DNA of 64,000 bases from contig CAWUCO010000271.1 in NCBI GenBank assembly GCA_963920705.1, forward strand, positions 62,001 through 126,000. Direction: 5' to 3'. This document shows positions 19,763 to 31,455 of this stretch, piece by piece. A program made the position numbers and the translations under genes. The notes beneath the pieces were generated by a model. The model searched no databases. It was not told the origin of the DNA and saw only the letters and a program-made list of their open reading frames with translations. Within the stretch, counting starts at the first letter, position 1. Every line of letters begins with the position of its first letter. This DNA comes from Odiellus spinosus. Its lineage: Eukaryota > Arthropoda > Arachnida > Opiliones > Phalangiidae.

Positions 19763-21353
19763 TAAATTCGAGACAGTTTTGAAGATATTTAAGAAATTGT
19801 CCAAAAATTTTAAGAAATGTGACCGTTTAATTCCAGTTTGAGTTGGCAGCGCGCGCTAAGTCATTTTCCATACATTTCATTTAGTCAAAAAAGCAAAGGT
19901 ATAACGGACAGTATAGGCTTAGGCTTGCTGCAAACTTGGTGTGGATTGGATCATTTAAGAACAATTATACTACTGTACTCTAGTTAATAGAAGTAAATAT
20001 AACCAGTTCAAGCGGAATTGGTGTATAGAATCTAAAAATGAGGCGGATTGATATTTAATGTTAGAAATCATAAGAAAAATGATAGTCGTGAAAACTCTTT
20101 TTGAAGTGTAGCAGGCTTCTTGTGTTTAAAAAACCAACGGTCTATATTTGATTAAAAAAATGGGCATCTGATGTTGGAAAAACAAATCTAAAAATAAAGC
20201 TTCAGTTATCTCCACTATATAAACGAGAATATTTTCCGAAAAAAGTCAAATCAGTGAACTTCGTTGCAAAGCAGAGGTAGTAAGAGAGCTATAAATATTT
20301 TAGTGAGATGCTTTTATTGGAATAGATATGTTGGAATTATAGAGATAGCCAGTAAGGTAATTGAGAGCTACTATCATTTGAATTCGATTTGTTTGCTTTT
20401 GTTACTATCGTTTAGCTTAATTATAATGAAATATAAGTTGAAGGTTTAGGAATACTGAAGAGCAGTTAAACTTCGTGAAGACCTTCTCAATATAGATCAA
20501 CCAGCACAGAATGTCATCACTATTTGAAGTCAACAGTGCAACTTCCCGGGTGCCATTTCCATTTAACAGCAGGAATAGACGGCCTGACCACAAGAATTGG
20601 GACTTAAAGCAGTGAGTGTTTTGAGATTCGACATGTTAGATGTCTACAGTCACATATATAAAGAACTATTCAAGTATAAATACTAACGGTATGGTCTTTA
20701 ATATTTTTTTTAAGCTTTTCAAGATATTTTTTACTTTAGGAGAGCAGAAGAAGGTCTTGTCAGGCTGTCAGCGGTTTTGGACAAGCTAATTCCTTGGATT
20801 CTTCCAATGACTGAGATCACACGTATGATGAAAACATAAGAAATGGTCCTCCACTAGAACATCAGAACAAGAAATACGACGAAACCACTACCGGAAGTAT
20901 TGTCAATCATCTACCGAGGAAGGGCTTATAGAACTTGGGTTTGTCCAAGAGTAACATGCTGGAAGATTTCCGTCGTTTTATTTGCTTCTCTTCCGTACCA
21001 CCCCAGACTGAATCATTAGTTTTTATCAAATCAGTGGATTAACATAAGATAGTTGAGCAGTACAGCCTAATGATAACGATGTATATTTTTATATTGCTAG
21101 AATTTGTATTCCACTTATTTACTTTCAAATAAAATTTTCTTTGAGTATGTCTCTGCTAATCCTACGACCTGACATAAAATAAGGTCAGGGGAATTTTGAA
21201 CACTCTGAGAATAAGAAGAAAATTGTTATACACTGTAACATAGAGGGTAAATACAAAATTGTCAATAAACAGCATCCTGGTCCATCAACACATCCTAATT
21301 CTATACATACATACATCTTTTATTTATAGTAGGGTAGGTTATATTTTGGTTTC
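19763..21353 (+). mobile_element. C-family element C12, diverged subgroup
   Basis: Starts in mid-family (AATTAAATTCGAGACAGTTT), immediately next to the hairpin end of C4, so C4 probably inserted into it. It has TATATAAA near 20216, TCAGTGAACTTCG near 20251, about 230 bases of extra leader, and an ATG at 20511 reading MSSLFEVNSATSRVPFPFNS. A CAGTGAGT donor is at about 20608 and a TTTACTTTAG acceptor near 20740. The end reads TTTGGTTTCTCACCTTGTT at about 21353. It pairs with C8 as the older subgroup. Confidence 0.65.
20511..20929 (+). CDS. C-family open frame, copy C12 (function unknown)
   Basis: Unrecognised. ATG 20511 opens MSSLFEVNSATSRVPFPFNS and continues NRRPDHKNWDLKQ to a TGA that overlaps a good donor (GCA|GTGAGT). 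Splicing to the acceptor near 20740 would give ..KQRAEEGLVRLSAVLDKLIP WILPMTEITRMMK. The other frame of the second segment reads SCQAVSGFGQANSLDSSND then, past a TGA, DHTYDENIRNGPPLEHQNKK. Both readings have counterparts in C8. The product, if any, is a small charged protein. I cannot tell which frame was selected. Confidence 0.25.
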
Positions 21354-21535
21354 TCACCTTGTTAATTATAATATAAATTAATATTGCGTTTCATTTTCCT
21401 AAACATAATAATAATAATAATATCTTTATTTAGTTTTCCATAGGTAATACATTAGTTTGGGACCGGACAAGTCGTAGACCGACTTTCAGGCCGCAGTACA
21501 GTTAGAATTATGTTAAACCTAAAAATATTTAACGT

Positions 21536-24150
21536 CTATGTTCCCAAGTGTAGAAGATAAGATTTAAGAGATTTTTTAAACAAAGAGAGACTAGTATTGG
21601 TAGGGGGGTTGAATGTATTAAATAATTTCACCGTGCGATAGGAAATAGAGTTTAGCTTAAGCGATGTGCGACAGTACGGTAAATGTAAAATATGTTGTTT
21701 CCTCGTAAAGTATTTGGCTAGTTTACTAAAGTTAAAGGGGTTAAAAATAGTGGAACTGAGTGATTTAAATATAAAAAATGAGCCAGCAAAGTCATAATTG
21801 CGGTACAGTAAGAATCCCAAGATCTCCAAAGATCTGGGATGTGCTAAATAGGGCTTGTTATCTATAATTCTATCCGCCCGCTTTTGGATTATAGACAATC
21901 GTTTTAAGTTTTGTTCGGAACAGTTGCCCCAGGTCGTTATACAGTATATCAAATGAGAGTAGAACAAGGAGATGTAGAGTTTTAAGTGGATGTTTCCCAA
22001 ATATTTTGCGATTTTGGTTCAGTAGGTAGGTACTGTAGGCCAGTTTGCGCGCTGCGCCATCCACCTGTTGATTCCAGGAAAATTGTGAGTCATATATTAC
22101 ACCCAAGTATTTATACTCCCGGACTTCCTTTAAAGGGGTTTGCGCAAAAAGGACTGTCTCACTCTTGGTAAGATCCTTGTTTTTATTAGCGAAAATCATA
22201 AATACGGTTTTTTCCTTATTGATCACCAAACTGTTGTTACATAGCCATATGTCTAGTTTTTTTAACATTGCATTTGTTTCCCTTATCGAGCTATCCAGGT
22301 CGGGGCCACCATTCAAACTTATGGTATCGTCTGCGTAAAGGGTCAGGAGGTCCGCGTCCTCCGTGACAGTAATATCATTGATAAATAAATTGAAGAGTCC
22401 CATTTAATCTCCTTTGACTTGATCTGAGGGTTAGGTATGATTGAATCCAAAGCAGGCTATTACCTCTTATACTCATAATACTGAGCTTTTTCAAAAGGCG
22501 GGTGTGGTTGACCGAATCGAACGCCTTTTTTAAATCCAAGAAGGTGGCTATGCCATAATTCCCTTTATCCAGATGGTCAACGATTCTTTTATAGACCTGG
22601 ATATTAGCCATTTCTACACTGGAGTTGTCCCGAAACCCGAACTGATTGTTGGAGATTAGCTTAAATTTGCTAACAAAACTAGCTAGCCTACTAAGGAAGC
22701 CTTTGTCAAATAGTTTTGCAAACACCGAGAGTATTGAAATGGGCCTGTAGTTAGTTGGAAGATCTTTGTTTCCATTTTTGTGGATTGGGACTATTAACGC
22801 TTTTTTCAAGGCTGAAGGATAGCGACCCAAACGAAACGACAGATTGATTAGCAATGTCAATGGTTTTACTAAAACCTCAGCCACCTGTTTAACAATTTTT
22901 GGTGCCACGTCATCCAGACCAGGTGAAGAATCACTCTTCAGCATGGTTAATAATCTGTATACTTCTAGTTCATCCGTGTCTAAAAGGGCCATAGAATTGG
23001 AAATTATCATTGGCTGAGTTTAAGTGTGGACTTATCTGTAAAGGTGGTTAAAAAGGTATTGAAATTGTCGGTTGTATTATCAATAAGCTATATATTCTTC
23101 TGCTTCCCCTTCCCAATGAGTTCATTTATCAATTTCCATGACTTTCTAGAATCGTTTTGGCAGTTCTCGAGAGCATGTTTATAAAAGTTAAATCGGGGGT
23201 TCCTTAAAAGGTTGTTACACCGGTTTCGACAGTTCTTGTAACTAATGAAATTTTCATCAGTGCGGCGGTGTAGATATCTGGCCCTTATTCTTCTTTTCTC
23301 CTGAATAGCCTTTAGGATGTCTTCCGATATCCATTTATGCCAATCGCTTTTGGAAACCTCGTAATACGGGAAATATTTTTCATACGCGGTTTTATAACAA
23401 TTGTAAAAGTTCATGAAAGCCATATCAATATCTGTTGCCTCCTCAAGGAAAGCCCAACTAACCTTCATTAGGTCCTTTTTAAAACATAGAATATTGTAGT
23501 TAGATGTATTTCTAATTCGTAGATTGGGGCAACCCGAGGCTTGGATAATGGTTGGTCACTTCGATATTTTTTAAAACACTACTGTCTAAGGGAAAGTTGG
23601 AATAACAATGGTATTATAACGTGGCAGAAGTTAATGTCACTCTTGTTGCCTCAGAATTTAATTGATTTAAGCCATAGCTCCTCGTTAAATCGAATAGGCG
23701 CTTAGTTATCGGGTTAGAGATCAGTAGATCAATATTAAAATCGCCATGGACAATTTTCTTCGCAGTTGTAAACCCCATATGACTCAATACTGACTCAAAT
23801 TCAATAAGAAATTCGTCTATACCCGCCCCTGTTCTATACAGTACGGCTATGTATATGCCGCTTACTCTTATCGTAAAAATTTCACAGTTATCACTCGTAA
23901 TACAGGCCTCAGGAATTATATCGAATTTAACTTTTGCCTTTAGGTAAAAGTCTACTCCCCCACCAGTTTTTATGGGACGACCTCTACCAATAAAGGTCAG
24001 ATCAGGGTAAGCTTTCGAAAAATCACCCTGAAACCAAGTCTCATTAAGAGCAATAATATCCGGATCTTCCTCAAGGGAAAGCAAAGAGCCAACATTTAAT
24101 CTTCTAATGGTAAACAGAAAAAAGAAAAGAGAAAGGCGCGAGAAAAAAAG
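21536..24150 (-). pseudogene. LINE ORF2: APE endonuclease and reverse transcriptase, broken
   Basis: Endonuclease at about 24110-23614: DPDIIALNETWFQGDFSKAY, FTIRVSGIYIAVLYRTG, VHGDFNIDLL (the HGDFN catalytic block). Linker at 23468-23088: WISEDILKAIQEKRRIRARY. RT at 23010-22375 with SSPGLDDVAPKIVKQ, NYRPISILSVFAKLFDK and FLDLKKAFDSVNHTRLLKK, then LYADDTISLNGGPD (about 22330). The C-terminal part ends near 21536 with KSLKSYLLHLGT. The usual N-terminal endonuclease motif is not clear, and the frame changes at least three times (between endonuclease and linker, before 23010, and near 22400 and 21900). It would nick target DNA and prime reverse transcription. Confidence 0.85.
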
Positions 24151-24160
24151 AAAAAGGGGG

Positions 24161-24928
24161 TTAAAGTTTTTTAACTGAGTTAGAAAGAAAATCAAATTTA
24201 TATTTATCGTTTCCAAAGTCTATTGACGTTGTGTTGAGCCATTTATATTTTGCGGGAAGTTTTGTCTTGGCACATTTTCTAAGCATGAAGCGTGCAAATT
24301 GTTGATTAGCAGTAAAATCATGTTCAATATAAACGTTAGATCCTTTTAGCAGGGTATTTTTAGATAAGATTGACATTATTATATCGTAAGTATCGGCCTT
24401 AAAGACGACGCTACGCGTTTTACCCACGGAAAAGGCACCTTTGCGATAGACTTGGGCTGGTGTAATTACAATATTGGAACTCAATTTTTTGACAAATAAA
24501 TCATTTACTTTTGCCACGAGCCCATTTCTATCCTCCCCATCAATATCCGGAATCCCTCTGATAACTAAATTGTTTCGCTTTAATAGGACCTCCAAATTGT
24601 CAATCCGCATTCTATTGGCCTCGCTCCGATCAATGGCTTCTTTATTTACCATTTTTAAATTCTCCTCAAGGTCGTTAACTTTTATAGACAGCGCCCCTAA
24701 GTCATTAACCACTTCCTGGATGTCACTTATGTTTTTATCCATGGTTAGTTGACGCATTTCCATCGCGGCGACCGTAGATCTCGTATCAGCAAGGCTGGTC
24801 GACAGTGTGTCGATTTTCCAGGAAATGGCTCTTAGCTCCATTAATACTAACTCTGAGGGAACTAACGTCTGGCTACTGTCTGACTCGTCCTGCTGATTGG
24901 AGTTCGAGTTTGACCGCGTTTTACCCAT
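24161..24928 (-). CDS. LINE ORF1 protein, nucleic-acid chaperone type
   Basis: Intact 255-codon frame starting at ATG 24928 (MGKTRSNSNSNQQDESDSSQ). Residues 1-30 are polar and Ser/Gln rich. Residues about 35-110 form a heptad-like coiled coil (MELRAISWKIDTLSTSLADT ... VNDLEENLKMVNKEAIDRSE). Residues about 118-190 resemble the RRM-like fold of L1-type ORF1p (RNNLVIRGIPDIDGEDRN), followed by a basic C-terminal domain (NQQFARFMLRKCAKTKLPAK). Such proteins trimerise and coat element RNA. The frame ends at 24161, next to or overlapping the start of ORF2 remains. It is intact, so the element may be young. Confidence 0.8.
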   Translation of the reverse strand: MGKTRSNSNSNQQDESDSSQTLVPSELVLMELRAISWKIDTLSTSLADTRSTVAAMEMRQLTMDKNISDIQEVVNDLGALSIKVNDLEENLKMVNKEAIDRSEANRMRIDNLEVLLKRNNLVIRGIPDIDGEDRNGLVAKVNDLFVKKLSSNIVITPAQVYRKGAFSVGKTRSVVFKADTYDIIMSILSKNTLLKGSNVYIEHDFTANQQFARFMLRKCAKTKLPAKYKWLNTTSIDFGNDKYKFDFLSNSVKKL

Positions 24929-25620
24929 ACCGTAGACAACAATAGACTCACTGGCGGATCAAACAGAGAGAAAAAAAAAGAAGAAAAAGATTTTACCAAC
25001 CTATTCAAAGAAAGAGTACGAATTAAGTTCTGTTTAAGGTGGTCTTGCCAAACCCGCCATGGACTATAAGGCTCATTTGCATTCGTTCCAAAAATTTATC
25101 TAAACCGTTCGAAGAGCTTTGTTAGTTGAGCGATGTGGCCATGAAGTTAAGAATCTAGACGTTTCTTGTAACCCTAGGCACTTGGTAGGCAACGCCAATT
25201 TACCCAGGTGGGGCGATGCATGGTTAGTGGATGGTTTATGTGGACCATATAAGTGAGGGAAGCCTCGCTAATATCGCCCGCTGAGATGGGAAGCTGGAGG
25301 TTGGACCTTGGTGTGCGATGGTCGGAGGTGATAATATCAGTGTGGGACGTCCCATTGCGGAAAATCGCCTTCAACTGTACATCATCGAGGTTGGACCGTA
25401 AAGTGGATGGTAGAAGCCGATAATATCCAATAGGAGACGTCCTGTTGTTTATAATTGCACGGCACCTGAAACTATATGTGGCAGCCACACTTTAAGAAGG
25501 CAATTCCCGTTAAACGGAAACGAACGATAAGCTGGCATGTTTACGTCTCTAGACTTTTTGCTCCACGAGCTAGGTCACGTTATTTCCGGTGACACACTAA
25601 AGTTCTTCAGGGGAGGTAAA

Positions 25621-27989
25621 AATTGAGCAAGGAAAACACTTAACCCCCCCCACTGCGTAAGAAGGTGTTAAAATCGAGTAAGGTCCCGGCTATTGAGAAT
25701 TTTTTTCGCCCTATTTTTTCTCATGGACCAAAACTAGGAGGTCTCTACTTTGCCTTAGAATTTTCTATTCCAGCAGCTTTAGGACTATGCTGGGGTTAAA
25801 ACTCTGTCAACTCATTCTCTCTAGGAAATATTACTCTGTAATAAGAGATTATTGATTCAGAGCCTAAATATTTTTGCTTTCCCAAATTCCCCGTTATAGA
25901 CATCTTGCGTTTATTTTGACCCCTCTTTAGGGTGAAGGCAACCCGCAGAATCAGACAAGCAAAGGAGGATGAAACATCGCCGTCACTGCTCATCATCTCC
26001 CTTTACAGGTCAAAATCATACACTGTAGTGTAAGCTTCGAACTATTTAGATCGCTCTTAGGAGTTTTTTATTTTGCCTATTTTCTCACGGATATTTTCTT
26101 AGCTGTAGATTTACCAGAATACCAAGCCGGCCTGATCTAATTTACGTTTTTAAGTCCGATTTCGTATGGAAATGCACGAGTCTGGGGAGAAAGGATTGAA
26201 AAGGTTCGTTACAATATTATTCCGCAATTACGGAGTCAAATTCAAAAATAGTCTGGATCAAAGATTTGAAAAGTATTTTTTATAATATCGATGCCAATTG
26301 TATTTTTAATAATTCAGGGAAATATCTCGATAATCTAGACCTTTTAAACTTTGGGCTGGCCAAATTTCAAAATTTTCCAAAACAGTTTTTAAACTTAACA
26401 AATTTTTGCCTTTGAATCAATCCTGGCTCCTGCCAATGACTCTCTGGGAATTAACGCGAAATTAGTAGTATTATTAATTAAATTATACTTAAATTAACAT
26501 TAAAATGCTTGTAATTTCTTGAAATAATTAAAAACAATTTGATTTTCACGCTTAACATTCGGGTATCGTAAAGCAAACTCGGTGAAGGCTGACGCGGAGG
26601 CGGAAGCCGGCTATGATCCCAACCGCCAAAGTAACAATGTTTTTAACCCATAACCTACATTTTAATAATCCATTCCATCATTCATTCAAGACTCTATAAA
26701 ATATACTTGATTAGAATATACTTGATTAGTTCTATCAATAATTTATAGTTTAAAAACAATTCAAAAGCTTACAAACAATTCGAATTTCATTCGTGGAATT
26801 GAGGCCGCGTAATAAGGGCGACGTTATCAAATGTAAAACTTAAAACAGAAAGAGAAACAGCTGAGCTACCAAGACAGACCCGAGAGAAAATGGACTGTAT
26901 AGCGAGACGCGTTAGCAGGCCACTGTTTTCATCACGTTGTATGTCCCAATTGAAGCCCTAGTAGAAAATTTTGTACACACGTGACTCATTTTATCCAATC
27001 ATGGGACTTGAATAAAAAAACATTTTCAAATTTCCAAAAAAACACTACATCTAGCGGTTCAAATCGTAACTAAACCGGGAAGAGTATTCCTTTAAACAAC
27101 AATATCGTTACATCCTGCTAATACTCTGGCCCACAAAGGCCTCCAATTCCTTCAATCTCTAGATTGGAGGTTTATTTGTCATCCTACCTTGCCATGTATT
27201 GTTTTGTACAGAATAACGCTACGCGAAATCGGAAAAAAATTGGGATGATAGGTGATGTAACGTGACGTCAAGGAGCCCTCGTCACGACTTCGTTCAGCCA
27301 ACGAAATCTTAAATTTAATCCACTCAAAGAAATCACAGAGCGTGTCGCGAAACAGCAAGCCGGGGTTGAGATTTTAGACTGTGAATTTTGTAACTCGGGG
27401 GAGAGACTTAAGTTTCCCTTTGATTTTAGGGAAGACCTTAGGATAACCGACTGAAAAATTATCTAAGGTTAGGTTTTGTAATTAGTCGACCGATTTTACG
27501 CACTAGCTAGGTTTTACGCGTTGGTCAATTAAGTGTTTGTTTTAAAATAAAGAAATAACGAGACTTCAGTTCAGTTTGAAACGAAACTTCTATACTTTAA
27601 TAATCGCTCGTTGATTTTAGAGCGCGTCTCTTGTTCCTTGAGTTTGCGGAATATTTTCAAGAATAAGCTTTTTACACCCAAATTTTTACAAGTTAAATTT
27701 TCCCTGGTTAGGAATTTTCTCCGCCAGGGACATATGGTTACAGTTTAATTTTAATTGTTTACACATTTGAGTTTTGGAACTTAAGGTTCCAAATGTATAA
27801 AGGAGAGCGAAGAGAGAAAATAAGAAGTCGATGAGGGGGGGGGGCAAGAGCCATTATAGATAATTGGTACCACCTCTGCTCCGCGCGCGACCGGTGATTT
27901 TGGGGATCGTCACAGAGGGAAGAAGCGATGCCTCGATACTTTCTTTGTTAAGATTGGCTTAATAGGTTTGGGTCCCTTTTCGCTATTTT
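25621..27989. other. No gene recognised
   Basis: AT-rich and without repeats shared in the window. A direct repeat ATATACTTGATTAG lies near 26700-26728. A G-tract sits at about 27835-27843. Short open frames (for example minus 25796-25996) show no motif. The part nearest the BEL element (27.2-27.98 kb) is somewhat richer in G+C but has no identifiable gene. Confidence 0.35.
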
Positions 27990-28237
27990 CTCTCTCTCGC
28001 TGTACATAAAATGAAAGGTTTCTATTGCCCGCGATTTTCAACATCTTGAACTTATAAGATGCCGAGGCTTTTTTAGAATTGAAAGGAAAAAAACCTTTTA
28101 GGAAGATTTTTAGGCACATGCTTATTATTTGTGTTAACATGTGTTTCTTAAATTTAACAGCCTCAGGAATATTACATATAAAAATATTCAAATACATTTT
28201 ACAGATAAATGCTCGATTTGAGCTAAAATATTTCACA
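27990..28237 (-). repeat. BEL/Pao LTR (3')
   Basis: About 240-250 bases matching 31108-31371. Outer bases TG...CA are seen when the boundary is taken at TGTACATAAAATG (28001) and TTTCACA (28237). A further CTCTCTCTCGC is shared on the low side of both copies. I could not define a convincing target duplication. Confidence 0.75.
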
Positions 28238-28272
28238 CTCCCCCGTGCAATAGTATTATTGCACTAAAGGAA

Positions 28273-31080
28273 TTATTTAGCGTCATTTAATTCGTGGGCG
28301 TACAGTAACTGTATTGGCCGCCTGATATTATTGCCTTTAGCGGTTCGCACTATGCATGATCTAATCCTACCGTCTCGGCCTACGATGGTTTCTTTAACGA
28401 CTCCTAATTTCCACATGTGATTAGGAACTTTATCCTCGTGGATTAGCATGACGTCTCCCATCTTAATTGTTTTGGCGTTTTTTGCGAGTTCGAGACAATG
28501 AGCGGACCGAAGCTCCATTAAGTATTCCTCCCTCCACCTTTTCCACAAACGTTCCATTAAAGCGGCCCGATATTTTAGTCTTTTGGTCATTTCTACCCTC
28601 GACTTCGGAATGCCAGTGATTTTAAGTTTTTGAGGTGGTAACGTTGTGATTCGTTTTCCAATTAAAAGGTGAGCTGGGGTCAACGGAGTAGGTTCGTTCA
28701 CGTCGTTAAATACGTAGGTGATCGGTCGCGAATTAATTACCGCTTCTGTTTCTGCCAACGCAGTTTGCATTTCGCTCGTGTTTAGATTAGCGCGACCAAC
28801 GATTTTCTTTAAGGTGGTTTTGGTGGATTTTACCATTATTTCCCACCACCCCCCGTACCACGCCGCTCTTTCGACAATGAATCGCCACGTGATTCCATTT
28901 TTACCGAAGAAAGTTTTGACTTCGTCATTGTTTATGTGTTGCCAAATTTGCTGCAAGTCTTTATTAGCGCGAACAAACGTTTTGGCATTGTCCGTGTAAA
29001 TAACGTGGGGAATTCCCCTTCTGGCTATCATTCGTCGGAAAGATAGCAAAAACTCGTACGTGGTTAGTGACGGTACGAGTTCTAAATGAAACGCTCTAGT
29101 TACGGCGCACGTGTATACGTAGCATTTTTCGAGTTTCCCCGTTATTTTAACGTAGAGTGGCCCGGCGAAATCTATTCCTAATATTTCGAATGGAGGGGAA
29201 GGGGTTGTTCTTTCTTTGGGCAGCGGTCCGGTGTCGGCTTCTCCTGGAACGGCTCTTTGTCTTTGGCAAATTGTACACTCGTGAATTACAATTCTCGCTA
29301 GCTGTCTGGCTGACGGAATCCAGTAGCGTTCGCGAGTTTGAGTGACTGTGTTTTGAATACCACCATGTATAACTTGATGATGGCTTCTTTGCATTATTTT
29401 TTCGGCTAACTTTTGTTTATTATTGATTATTATCGGATGCGTTTCTCCGTAACTTAAATTAGATTCCGTCAATCTCCCCCCTACACGAATTGTTCCGTAT
29501 TGATCTAGGATAGGTCGAAAAGCTGCAATTTTAGAATTTTTTGGCAGCGATACCCCTTTTTTTAGGGCTTTGATTTCTTCTTCATAATTGTCTAGCTGCA
29601 CGCATTTTACCTACGTGTCTTCCGCCGTCGCGAGTTCTGCAGCGTCGATGGGGCCAATTCTTTTGTTCATTTTACGACAAATTCTTTTGTTCATTTTACG
29701 ACAATGATCAATGAAACGTAAAACGTAAGCCGTTATTCTCAGGGCTTTCGTCAATGAGCAGTAGTTTTCTAGACGTATTATGTTGTTTACTCCCCCGGTA
29801 CGGGAGACGGTTACCGCTAGTATAGTTTTTCTTTTTTCATCAAAAACTCCGTCAGGTACGGTGCCTGCTTTCGTTTTGTCTAAGGGCCATAAATCTTTTT
29901 CTTCTTTCAACCAGTGGGGGCCATCCCACCAGAGCTGATTCTTTACAAGTTCATTGACTGACGCTCCTCTTGTTGGAATATCGGCGGGATTGTCTTCCCC
30001 TGGACAGTGCGCCCAATTTCGCGGTTCCGATATTTTTAATATTTCCGTTACTCGATTTTGAACAAAGGGTTTCCATGTTTTTGAGGAACCCTTAATCCAA
30101 TAGGTCGCCACGGTAGAATCACTCCACATGTAGATTTTCATGTTTTCTGATTGAAAGATCCCTTTTACTTTATTTACTAGACGGGCTCCTAGTAGGCATC
30201 CCATTAATTCCAAACGGGGAATAGTTAGGTCTCGATCTTTAAGGGGGGCCACTCTAGCTTTTGAAGTGACTAGAGATATTTTAACCCCTTGAGACGCGGT
30301 TACGTAACGAACGTAAACGACGGCCGCGTACGCCTTGAGATTGGCGTCGCAGAAGCAATGCAAATCTAGTTTTTCGATATTTTCCCCATCTGCTTCGAAG
30401 TAGCATCTTGGGACGGAGATATTTTCAATTTGATTCATTTTCGTACACCAACATTCGAATTCCTTTGTAATTTCAGGTGATAATTCCTCGTCCCAGGTTG
30501 ATTTCTTTACCCACAGTTTTTGGAGTAGAAATTTAGCCCTTATAGAGTAGGGAGCGAGAATTCCGATAGGGTCGAAAATTTGCGCTACTGCGCTCAAGAT
30601 AGAACGTTTAGTGTTATCGCTCTACCTTATACTTTCCCTTAGATTTTTGAAATCAAACGAAAATTCGTCTGCTTCGGGATTCAATAGCATTCCTAGGATT
30701 TTTTGACTAAGCGGTTTATCTTCTCCTTCGAAAGTTATCTTCGCTTCGGGTTTATTTGTTTCCGCTTTCCAAAGAGCGCGAAGTTCCGGAGAATTTGTTT
30801 GCCACTTTCTTAAGTTCATTTTCGCATCTTTTATTATTTTCGATGCGCCTTTTGAGAGTTCGAACGCGTTAGCTACGTTGTTTGAGCCACTAGTTAGGTC
30901 GTCTACGTAAATATCCTCATCTAGAATTTTTGCCGCTTCCTTTTCTGTTTTCGCGTATTTTTCTACGTGGGTTTTTATCGTAGCCGCTAGGAGAAATGGG
31001 CTAGACGTGACGCCGAAGGGTACTCTGGCCATTCGTAGTGTTCTGTACTCGTTTTCTTTAATCCTTCCGTTCTCTTCCAT
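28273..31080 (-). pseudogene. BEL/Pao pol remains (RT, RNase H, integrase)
   Basis: RT part with RVPFGVTSSPFLLAATIKTH and the catalytic IYVDDLTSG, typical of Pao RT. The RNase H-like part has AYAAVVYVRYV, IPRLELMGCLLGARLV, WSDSTVATYWIKG and NPADIPTRG. The integrase has a zinc-binding HHQVIHGG...C.IC block, the core IDFAGPLYVKITGKLEKCYV, a TDNAKTF block and GGWWEIMVKSTKTTLKKIVG. It ends with the WKRWREEYLMELR domain found at BEL/Pao C-termini. Fossil: a few breaks. Confidence 0.85.
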
Positions 31081-31107
31081 TGTCCAAAGGACCTCACGCT
31101 GTCCCTA

Positions 31108-31371
31108 TCTCTCTCTCGCTGGACATAAAATGAAAGGTTTCTATTGCCCGCGATTTTCAACATCTTGAACTTATTTTCTTTCAGTTATAAGATGCCGAGG
31201 TTTTTTTAGAATTGAAAGGAAAAAAAACCTTTTAGGAAGATTTTTAGGCACATGCTTATTATTTGTGTTAACATGTGTTTCTTAAATTTAACAGCCTCAG
31301 GTATATTACATATAAAAATATTCAAATACATTTTACAGATAAATGCTCGATTTGAGCTAAAATATTTCACA
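31108..31371 (-). repeat. BEL/Pao LTR (5')
   Basis: Second copy of the terminal repeat, sharing ATTGCCCGCGATTTTCAACA, GCACATGCTTATTATTTGTG and the GAGCTAAAATATTTCACA end with the copy at 28 kb. A tRNA-like stretch begins directly outside it. Confidence 0.75.
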
Positions 31372-31455
31372 GAGCGAAAAGGCTAGCGCGTCGTTCTGGT
31401 AATATTATGTCTGAGACTTAAAGAGAAAACCCGCCGGTTCAAACGCTCTGAAATC
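31372..31455 (+). repeat. tRNA-like / SINE-head candidate
   Basis: Directly beside the BEL LTR. An A-box-like AGGCTAGCGCGTCGTTCTGG is followed about 55 bases later by a B-box-like GGTTCAAAC, and the ends AGAGCG / CGCTCT can pair. The D and T arms do not fold well, so this is at best a tRNA pseudogene or the head of a tRNA-derived SINE. No poly(A) or repeat tail was identified. Confidence 0.3.

Larger units (their letters stand above)
21403..25063 (-). mobile_element. LINE (Jockey/CR1-type), near full length, two ORFs
   Basis: About 3.66 kb non-LTR retrotransposon with ORF1, then ORF2 (endonuclease, linker, RT, C-terminal region), ending in an (ATT)n tail (plus-strand ATAATAATAATAATAAT at 21403-21420). 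Its 3' end lies against C5 at 21402 and its 5' side near 25063. ORF1 is intact while ORF2 has several breaks, so it is a fairly recent but dead copy. Clade is inferred from an L1-like ORF1 plus APE endonuclease and RT of Jockey/CR1 style. Confidence 0.88.
21356..25620 (-). mobile_element. C-family fragment C5, split by a LINE
   Basis: 21356-21402 carries the family block ending CATTTTCCTAAAC. The family resumes at about 25064 with ATAAGGCTCATTTGCATTCG and runs to a worn hairpin end at about 25615. Everything between is a minus-strand LINE. About a dozen family bases expected at the junction (GATATCACACCA) are missing, a small target-site deletion. The second part is diverged from C1-C4. Confidence 0.7.
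27990..31371 (-). mobile_element. BEL/Pao LTR retrotransposon relic
   Basis: Minus-strand element bounded by two copies of a terminal repeat, about 27990-28237 and 31108-31371. Each begins TGTGAAATATTTTAGCTC read on the minus strand. Internal remains, in order, match a BEL/Pao pol: RT, RNase H and integrase with the family's C-terminal domain. The 5' part of a standard BEL element is not recognised. The element is broken, with a few breaks. The two terminal repeats are nearly identical apart from a small length difference, so the insertion looks evolutionarily recent. Confidence 0.85.

Noticed and set aside
31372-31455. Functional tRNA gene
   Set aside because: A and B boxes are suggestive, but the D and T stems do not pair and no anticodon loop can be placed.
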